The notes below the pieces were generated by a model. The model worked only from the letters and a program-made list of their open reading frames with translations, was not told the DNA's origin and searched no databases. From positions 1,550,001 through 1,614,000 of the forward strand of contig OX344764.1 of NCBI GenBank assembly GCA_947034895.1: a stretch of DNA of 64,000 nucleotides, read 5' to 3'. This stretch comes from Rhytidiadelphus loreus (taxonomy: Eukaryota > Streptophyta > Bryopsida > Hypnales > Hylocomiaceae). The stretch's first letter is position 1; every line of letters starts with the position of its first letter. Made by a program: the position numbers and the translations under genes. Of the stretch, positions 57,224-64,000 are shown one piece after another.

Positions 57224-59862
57224 TCACAAGTCAGATATACTGAAATCCCATTTCAAATGTGCTAGTCCCTTGAAGCCTGGCAATGGCAGACGATACTCAT
57301 CTGAAATCATGAGAGACAGACCTTCAGTATATCTCATCAACTCTGGAACACTCCTCAACAACCTGGCAAACGCAGATGCTTGTTGGTCGCTAGAGAGTTT
57401 AGGATCCACCAACAGATGCCTCAGCTTCAGTTTTTTCCTGACTTCTACTTGAAGATCCTCAATCCTTTTCCTTGCCTCTTCGTGTTTCCGTCTGTACCAA
57501 AGTGCCTCGTGGCCTCGCTCCGAAATAAATCGAGATACAACCAAATAACTGGCTGATACTGGAACAACAATTGCGCCCGTGACTTTATCAACAGAGCAAC
57601 CTGAAGCCTGGCTGCTTGATGCGGACAAATCAAACACTTCTCTGGCCGCTATTGCACCAGAGCATACAACAGATTCAGAATGTGCCACTTACAATGAGTC
57701 CTGCATTTGAGCATGACATGCGACAGAATTCTTTGATGCTCGAAAATCACTATGTTGAGTTCATCTAAGTGCCCAAATAAAAACTAGAAATTCCATTTAG
57801 AACTAACAATCGATTTTGGTAACTTCCAGAACATATTTCTGCTGTTCAGCATGATTTCTTCTGACTTGGTACATTTTGTACCTTCTTAGAAACTTCTTGA
57901 ATGATTTATCTCAACTCTAGTAGATATTGAAGACGCCACTTTTGACCAGTTTTGGTCATTTGGTCACTTAGCGGCTAAATATGAGCTTTACTTTACAATA
58001 TTGTATTCTAAATGACCCTTCCTAGAAGCATCCAAATGACTCAATTGAAATCCTACAGATATGATATGGAGGTGGAGGTGGAGATGGAGATGGACACTTA
58101 GGGGCTAAAATACATGTCACGGGGCGGGAGAAAATATTACCAGCAACTCGGACGGGCAGCTCGCTGAACCTGCCAGCACTTATAGGGCCATGTGTCTTAG
58201 CACCTTCAGCCATTTCGGAAAGGAAATGAAAATACGCAGGAGTAGTTGCCAGCGATGCGTAGGTAAAGACCATTGCCACTTGCATGGCTTTAGCAATCTC
58301 AAACTCTCTTGAACGATACTCTTTCACTGCAGTTTTCCGAGCTGCTGCATCCGCTAGATCCACCTGCCAAAGTAGATCATGAATAATAAGTCATTGGTTG
58401 TGAAATTTGGAAGGAAAATACCAGAACAGAGCCATTGTCCACCCTAACCTTCAAAAAAAAAGGAGATAAGACAATCACGCAATTATAAGACAAATGATAT
58501 AAATTTAGACTGAGGATCCAAAAAACACATTCAAAGCGATACAAAAGTAGAAACCGCACCTGGCGCAGAAACTGAATCCAGGATTCGACACCATCATTAC
58601 GATCTATCCATAGATTCCCCATAGCATCAATTCCATAACAGTCCCCTATCATAAGTGCAAACCCAAGCAATGGAATATCTCCGCATCTGTCCAAAACTTG
58701 TGCAAGTCTTTCCAAGGCCTCCATTGATTCTACACTAGAATCAGTTAGAGGTGGCACGAAGGAAACGGTAATCCCACTTCTCATCTTCATTGCATTCTTT
58801 ACCATAAGGACCTGCATTTTAAACAACGATGATTACGAAGGCATCCATACCCCACTGCATGTCCTGATAAATTTGCCTCAAAAAAGAATATCAGCTACAT
58901 TTACAAACACATTATAATGTTAAAAAATGACAAATTAAGGTGTCGCAAGATATGTAGCTTGCTGTGGTAGAAGATCCCCTTGGCACAAAAATTATGATAT
59001 AAAAAGATGCAACTTCAAAGTCAAAATCTGACCCCACCATGCTCTTGAGGTGAAGGCATTCAATTACCTGCTGTTCACGATTTAATACTGAAGCATCTTT
59101 CCGTTGTAACTCTGAAGCTTGTTGGAAAAAATCTGAAAGACTAACATGATCATCGCCAACCCAGCCTTGAGAGACTTCAGAAGACAAGCCACAAGCAGCG
59201 AACAACTTCCCAATGGCGACTTTCGTTCCGGGTAGCATTTCAGCCCCTCTTTGAGGATGAAATTTGACTTGTGGTGGTGGAAGGGAGACCTCGACTCGCT
59301 GTAACGTCTTGTCATCTTCGGCCTCATCATCACTTGAGTCCTTGATAAAGAACTCGAAATGGTAAGAGAAACGACTGGAAGTGTTCCCGCCCCTCGCAGC
59401 GTTCAAATATTCCTGAAGCAACTGAAAGGAACGTAGGTTCGTTGCCTGCAGCATGCAGTGCAAGAAGCTCACTATATGAAATTTCAAGAAGATCCGAAAA
59501 ATTCAAATTTCAACATTCTACTCAAGTAAGGATCAGTATCGACTTCTGTTGAGTGCCAAAAGTACTGCAGTTCGCAGAAAGCTCTAGAAGTTCAAAGCAT
59601 TCACCCAAAAGTTTTAAGACCATCCTCAATTCTTACCAAAGGAGTTGCTACATAAACCACGCTGGATACTGACCTGTTCGGTAGGAAAATTATGGAGTAG
59701 GTCAGGATGAATAAGCTTGTAAAGGCGGCGGAGTTCATTTTTAAATTTGGGAAGCGTGTGAGCATCATCGTGCATCCATCGAGCTACTTGCAAAATGTGA
59801 TGGGCTCCTTGACCCAAAGCTACGCCACGTCTCAAGAATAACTTACATCCGCATGCCCACAT
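57224..59862 (-). CDS. TCAIM-like mitochondrial protein (DUF4460/DUF4461)
   Basis: Six coding exons (59,862-59,674; 59,445-59,068; 58,811-58,560; 58,448-58,422; 58,363-58,141; 57,648-57,224) join with GT/AG borders and one reading frame to 497 residues, the size of animal T-cell activation inhibitor, mitochondrial. The N-terminus MWACGCKLFLRRG is Arg-rich without acid residues, suiting a mitochondrial presequence. LRRLYKLIHPDLLHNFPTEQ with the following NLRSFQLLQEYLN is the DUF4460 J-domain-like signature. The middle (GMPG-less, SLPPPQVKF; FALMIGDCYGIDAMGNLWID) and C-terminal half (LRSVPELMRYTEGLSLMISD) match DUF4461. Exon 4 is only 27 bases. A non-coding first exon ends at 60,858 (GCG|GTAAGA), the leader intron runs to 59,891, and a 13-codon uORF (ATG at 59,873) overlaps the start, so translation may be tuned. 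Molecular role in plants is not established. Confidence 0.85.
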
Positions 59863-61156
59863 CTGACTGTCATTCAAACGCGCAGTCTCCCTGTGGTCAC
59901 AAAGCAACAAACAAGTCACATGTCAGAGAATCATGACGGTATTGAAACATTCAGAGAACGATGAGAATTTCCAGCCAATAAAGCCCCTGTTGCAGCATTG
60001 ACCCCTCATGGACCAAGGATTCAAGGACTCCAGGATTTAAAGAATTTTCTGTAACGAATTAGCAGCTAGGGTTTAGGGTTTCGAATGACTCTTGGATTTA
60101 GGATTTAGAACAAAAAAAGACGTGGCATGGTCTCCATACGAAGGCGCAAATCCTCCAAGTCATTCGAAATCGGATATCTTGCATTCAGATAGTAAATAAT
60201 GAAACTCTCACTTCTTTCAGAATTGAAAACATTCAGTACAGAGAAACGTATGCTTAAAGTCGAAGTGATAATTTTTCACTCACTCTGCGTAAACCCTAAA
60301 CTCAACATTGAAGAAAAGAACCTCCCTGCTCACAGAACTTCAAACCTCAACCATTCTATACAAGAAAAGTCGCTAATGGAAGACGCTTCCAATTATCGGT
60401 GAAAATAAGAAACAAAGATAATTCTAACAAAATACAGTCCTTGAAGCGCACGAACAAAGCAATGGAACAGAGGGAACACGATGATAGGCTTGATCCAGTG
60501 TGTCCCGCTTATACGCGCCATTCGGACATTCCCAGATGAACTCAATTATAATCTTCCAACCCGTCAATGAATCATAAAATTCGTAGATAGAAACTGGAAA
60601 CCCTAACTAGTGACAGTTGCACAACCAGGCAATGAATCCAAAGGGCTTCGAAAAGCGCTCGCAATAGAGCTGAGGTAGAGTGAGACCTAAACTGAAAAAT
60701 TATCAGACATTACTAGGGAAAGAAAGCCTCTTCGTCAAACTCAAGGTCGGGACACAAAAGATGAAAGCGGACTTCGACTGAAAGATTGCAGGAAGAGATG
60801 AAGATGATAGAAAATGGATTCACAAACAAATTTTCAGAGACAGAGAGAGAGTCTTACCGCTAGACAAGAGATCGCATGAGCTGGGATTTAGGGTTGGAGG
60901 ACGCAATGGCGTTCAGCGTTCAGCGTTTGTAAGCAAAATCTCTTTGACGATTTGCGCAATTCTGCAATTCTGCAACAAAAAACAAGCAGGGGATGTGGCG
61001 CAATATGGACACACACAAGGCCACTCAGAAGAGTCGTGAATGGATGAAGTATTGGATGAGTTACTTACTACTTCAGTTATAATTAGATTTGCCTGAGTGA
61101 ACCTGACTCAAGTAACGAAGTTTATCAACTTGAAGGGTAAGTGCACGCATGATATA
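59863..61156 (-). promoter_or_regulatory. leader and promoter region of the TCAIM-like gene
   Basis: It contains the start of the coding exon (from 59,890), the leader intron (60,857-59,891) and a leader exon ending at 60,858 with a five-codon uORF (ATG CGA ... TAG). The start of transcription is probably near 60,910-60,990. A short TTTAGGG-like run (CTAGGGTTTAGGGTTTCG) at 60,066-60,083 lies in the leader intron; such telo-box-like motifs near start sites are common in plant housekeeping genes. Confidence 0.5.
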
Positions 61157-61563
61157 AGGTAGAACTACCCATTACCACCCTGATTCGCAATCTGACTATA
61201 TTGGGGCCAACTTTAGGAAAGACACATATTTTTCAGAGGTGTGTTTTTGTTTCAGGAGTCAAAGCCAAGTGGAATTATAATTTTTTGATAAAAATTGTAA
61301 TTTCTGTGAATTTCTGAAGTGAAACTGCACAACCGCCACTAGATTGGATTCATAAATGTCCTCTTACAACTCAATACCGCTTTCCAATGTACTTAATAGC
61401 ACTTGAAGATTCACCAATCATTAATTGACACGTTATCTTTTAATAGCATTAATAAATTATTGTTGTCAGAATCTGAAGTGGATTTGTATGTTTTTATGAT
61501 GGAATTGGGATAAAGTTGTAGACCACGGAATTGAATGACTGATGGAATTGGGCAGTTCTACCT
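61157..61563. mobile_element. 407-bp element with AGGTAGAACT ends
   Basis: It begins AGGTAGAACTACCC and ends GGGCAGTTCTACCT, with TA on both sides (61,155-61,156 and 61,564-61,565). The interior matches, inverted, the element in SABATH exon 2 (17,716-18,140; GGAATTGGG words). It lies just upstream of the TCAIM-like gene. Confidence 0.75.
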
Positions 61564-61959
61564 TAAATAGCGACTGAGCATACTTATTTTTTGCTAGGTC
61601 TTATTGGCAAATGAAATAGGATTTTAACAAACTTAGGCATGAATTATTTGGACATAATATGAACAAGTTATGAAATTTTAGAGAATTGCTTGAAGTTGTA
61701 CAAAAAAATGGCATTGGATTTTGGGTTCTCCTAGGCTCTTATGTTATGATTGTGAACATCTTGTTGACATCAATATCCAAGTTTATGCTTGGGTTGGGGC
61801 CAAGTGGAAGGCCAACCTAGTTTGAGGTTGTTCAAGCACTCAATCTAACCCTGGTTTGGCGTTCTAGCTCCAAAGCATCTAAAGTGCTAGGGCCAAATTT
61901 TGGGGCCAGATCATGGGGTTGGAAATTGGAGAACGTTCAAAGCTGATAAGGCCTCTTAA

Positions 61960-63190
61960 CCTCTAAATGCCCGAGGCATCAAAATGTGGTGTTCAAGAAA
62001 CTTTGAAATTAAATAAAACCTTACCAACTTGCTATTTTTAGTAGTTTATATTTTTGAAAGGTTCTTTTTGAAGTCTAGTTTTAGCATCAATAATCTGATT
62101 TTGAAAATGAATGATTATGATTTTTCTATTCAAGATTTAGTGCAAAGGTACCCATTGCAATCTTGACTTCCATAGTGTTGAGGACTCTTGGAAATGAGCC
62201 TCAAATACACTAGATCTTGGAGAAAAAATCACACTAGAAATTCATTTAAAAAAATTGTAGAGTAGATTTTCAAAAGCCATAAATTGATTGGGGTTATGCT
62301 TGTTAGGCCCTTCAACCTTGTACTCCCTCCGTCCCAAAATGATCTTCCGATTGCCCTTCATTTTTTGTCCCAAAATGATCTTCCGATTGCCCTTCATTTT
62401 TTGTCCCAAAATGATCTTCTGGGTTCACATTCTAACAATGGAAGGAAGGAAGTAGGAAGTTGTCCCTCAACAAAACTCCAATTAGAATCATTTGCAATGT
62501 ATTGTTGAGATATTTAAATTGAAACTCCAATCAAAAAGCACTCATGTAAAGTGAGTCCTGTAGAAATCATAGCCACAAAGGACAGTCATTCTGCCACATG
62601 GTATGTGGCTATAGGATGAGAGCTCATGCCACATGATGAGAAATCACACTTGTATTGTTCACTAATTGCATATTGAGCTTGATCCAAAGAAACTGGAAAA
62701 TTGTATGGCTAGCGGTGCTTGTCAAGAATGCCTCAAAAATCCCATGTTTGAGTACCCTAAAACTATGTTTTGAAAAGGAATTAGAAACTCAAAATTTAGG
62801 GATGATAGGAATGTACTAATTTCTACTTAAAGCTCAAATTTTTTTGAAAAAGAATTGTTTTTAACCTTAATCCAAATCATTTTGTCCAACAAGAAGATCA
62901 TTTTTGGACGGAGGGAGTATTTTTTTGGTGACCAATCTTTTAGATTTGACATGCAAAAAGAGAGCTCAAAGATTTTCATAGTTTTAACACCCTCATGATC
63001 AAACATTATAATCTTTCAATCCTTAAATGAAATTGTTGTATTTTCTTGTTTTACATGATATCTAACATGTCTAGTTTGAATTTGTAAGGTTACAATTTTA
63101 AAAATCAAATCAACTTATCAAAATGTTGACTTTTTGTTCAATTTAGAACAAATTACAAGAAGCTCAAAACAGGCCTTGGGCATTTAGGGG
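61960..63190. mobile_element. TTAA-target element B carrying a nested Stowaway MITE
   Basis: Left end CCTCTAAATGCCCGAGG and right end CCTTGGGCATTTAGGGG are inverted copies over 17 bases with two mismatches. TTAA lies on both sides (61,956-61,959 and 63,191-63,194). Total length is 1,231 bp, of which 595 are the Stowaway insert, leaving about 636 bp of non-coding element. It is the best-preserved member of the family in the window. Confidence 0.8.
62323..62917. mobile_element. Stowaway-type MITE (Tc1/mariner) with internal duplication
   Basis: Ends CTCCCTCCGTCC and GGACGGAGGGAG are the classic plant Stowaway termini; TA flanks on both sides (62,321-62,322 and 62,918-62,919). The related element D near 47,757-47,768 shows the empty TA site. 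Behind the left end a 36-bp unit starting CCCAAAATGATCTTCC is repeated about 2.5 times (62,333-62,420), so the terminal region is amplified. At 595 bp it is long for this group. Confidence 0.9.
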
Positions 63191-64000
63191 TTAAAATGCT
63201 TTGGCCAACAACATATGGTGCAATATTGAACTCTAAAGAACTTGTGAGGTAACTTGAACATTCTCATATAATTAGGGTCTAAATTCTAGTGTATGAAGTA
63301 TTACAATTTCCACCAACATTGAAGTTTCTTTAGCATCTAAAATGCATGTTTGTCTCTTTGCAAAAGTTAGGGAAGCAATTGATGCCCTAATCATAATACC
63401 TTTTCATAAAGACAAAAGAGTTAATTACCTATGAAAGTCCCAAGGTATTTTTCCCATCAAAAAACACTCAAAATTATCATTTCTATTGCAAAAAGCAAAA
63501 AATTCTTAATTTTTTTTCCATATCTAACTATAGGATCTTGCACTAGACTAGTGTAAAAATGTGTGGAAGAACTTTTAGAAACTTCAACCAAGTCGATTGC
63601 AAGATTTTGGCATCTAATCCCTATAGGACCAAAGCCTTTTTTCTGCCAAAAAACACTCAAAACTGCCATTTCTATAGCAAATAGTAAAAAAATTGAAAAT
63701 TGTTTTTAATTTCACATTCAACCCTAGGATCTTACACATAATTAGTATGAGAATGTGTGGAAATAATGTCAAATTTTTTACTATAAAAATTGCAAGATAT
63801 TTGTGTTTAAAGTGAAAAAACAAGTTTTTGAGTACATTGCGGGACTAGATTATTTGACTTTATGGTCAATTTCGTTAAAATGGTGGTATTCCACACGCCA
63901 TTTAATGGAATATCTTCTACAAAAGAGAATAAGTGTGCCATGATAGGGTCATACATGTGCCAATTTTATGCTTAGCATATTCAAATCACTCCTAGTTCAC
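63191..64000. repeat. AT-rich DNA with about 183-bp tandem duplication
   Basis: Segments beginning near 63,456 (CAAAAAACACTCAAAATTATC) and 63,639 (CAAAAAACACTCAAAACTGCC) continue in parallel through GGATCTT(G/A)CAC, AATGTGTGGAA and ATTGCAAGAT, giving two diverged tandem copies. No gene is seen up to the window end. Confidence 0.55.

Overview
The window is land-plant nuclear DNA. It is AT-rich and crowded with transposable elements. Its genes have plant-type introns and plant gene families (SABATH carboxyl methyltransferases, LIP2), there is a plant-type tRNA-Pro(AGG), and telomere-like TTTAGGG runs occur inside the sequence. The species cannot be fixed. The large amount of nested repeat DNA and an unfamiliar SABATH subtype would fit a lycophyte, fern or gymnosperm, but this is inference.

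Positions 1-27,172 hold a tandem array of SABATH methyltransferase genes built of three exons. Copy 1 (474-1,412) is frameshifted and its first exon lies outside the window or is lost. Copy 2 (2,858-4,946) can be read through but has a shortened exon 3. Copy 3 (9,704-12,071) is the best intact gene, with a predicted 403 residues. Copy 4 (16,970-25,578) is a pseudogene stretched over 8.6 kb by insertions. Because the array units are paralogous, one unit often shows the empty site of an element present in another, so many insertions can be read directly with their target sites. These include a CACTA-type MITE, a Harbinger/Tourist-type MITE, an 8-bp-TSD hAT-like element carrying two arrays of a short G-rich repeat, a TTAA-target family (piggyBac-like by its ends), and a small family with CATTAGATG ends that leaves no target duplication.

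Positions 27,173-40,600 are almost entirely repeat DNA: a decayed CACTA (En/Spm) transposase on the + strand with one in-frame stop in an otherwise open 3' part, a CACTA right end at 36,066, minisatellites, and a long foldback structure. Positions 40,600-43,100 hold one minus-strand gene for a small Gly/Tyr-rich membrane protein of unknown role. Positions 43,100-52,900 hold more repeats, including a decayed L1-type LINE on the minus strand (GDFN, FRPIS and FVDDS motifs).

Positions 53,000-61,000 are the conserved gene island: mitochondrial-type octanoyltransferase LIP2 (+), tRNA-Pro(AGG) (+), and a six-coding-exon gene (-) for a TCAIM-like protein (DUF4460/DUF4461) of 497 predicted residues with a probable mitochondrial presequence. 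The right edge (61,100-64,000) again holds MITEs, including a Stowaway element nested in a TTAA-family element.

The genes do not form a pathway. The main biological story is the expansion and decay of a SABATH array under repeated transposition. The TTAA family and the TSD-less CATTAGATG family are the best candidates for something poorly described.
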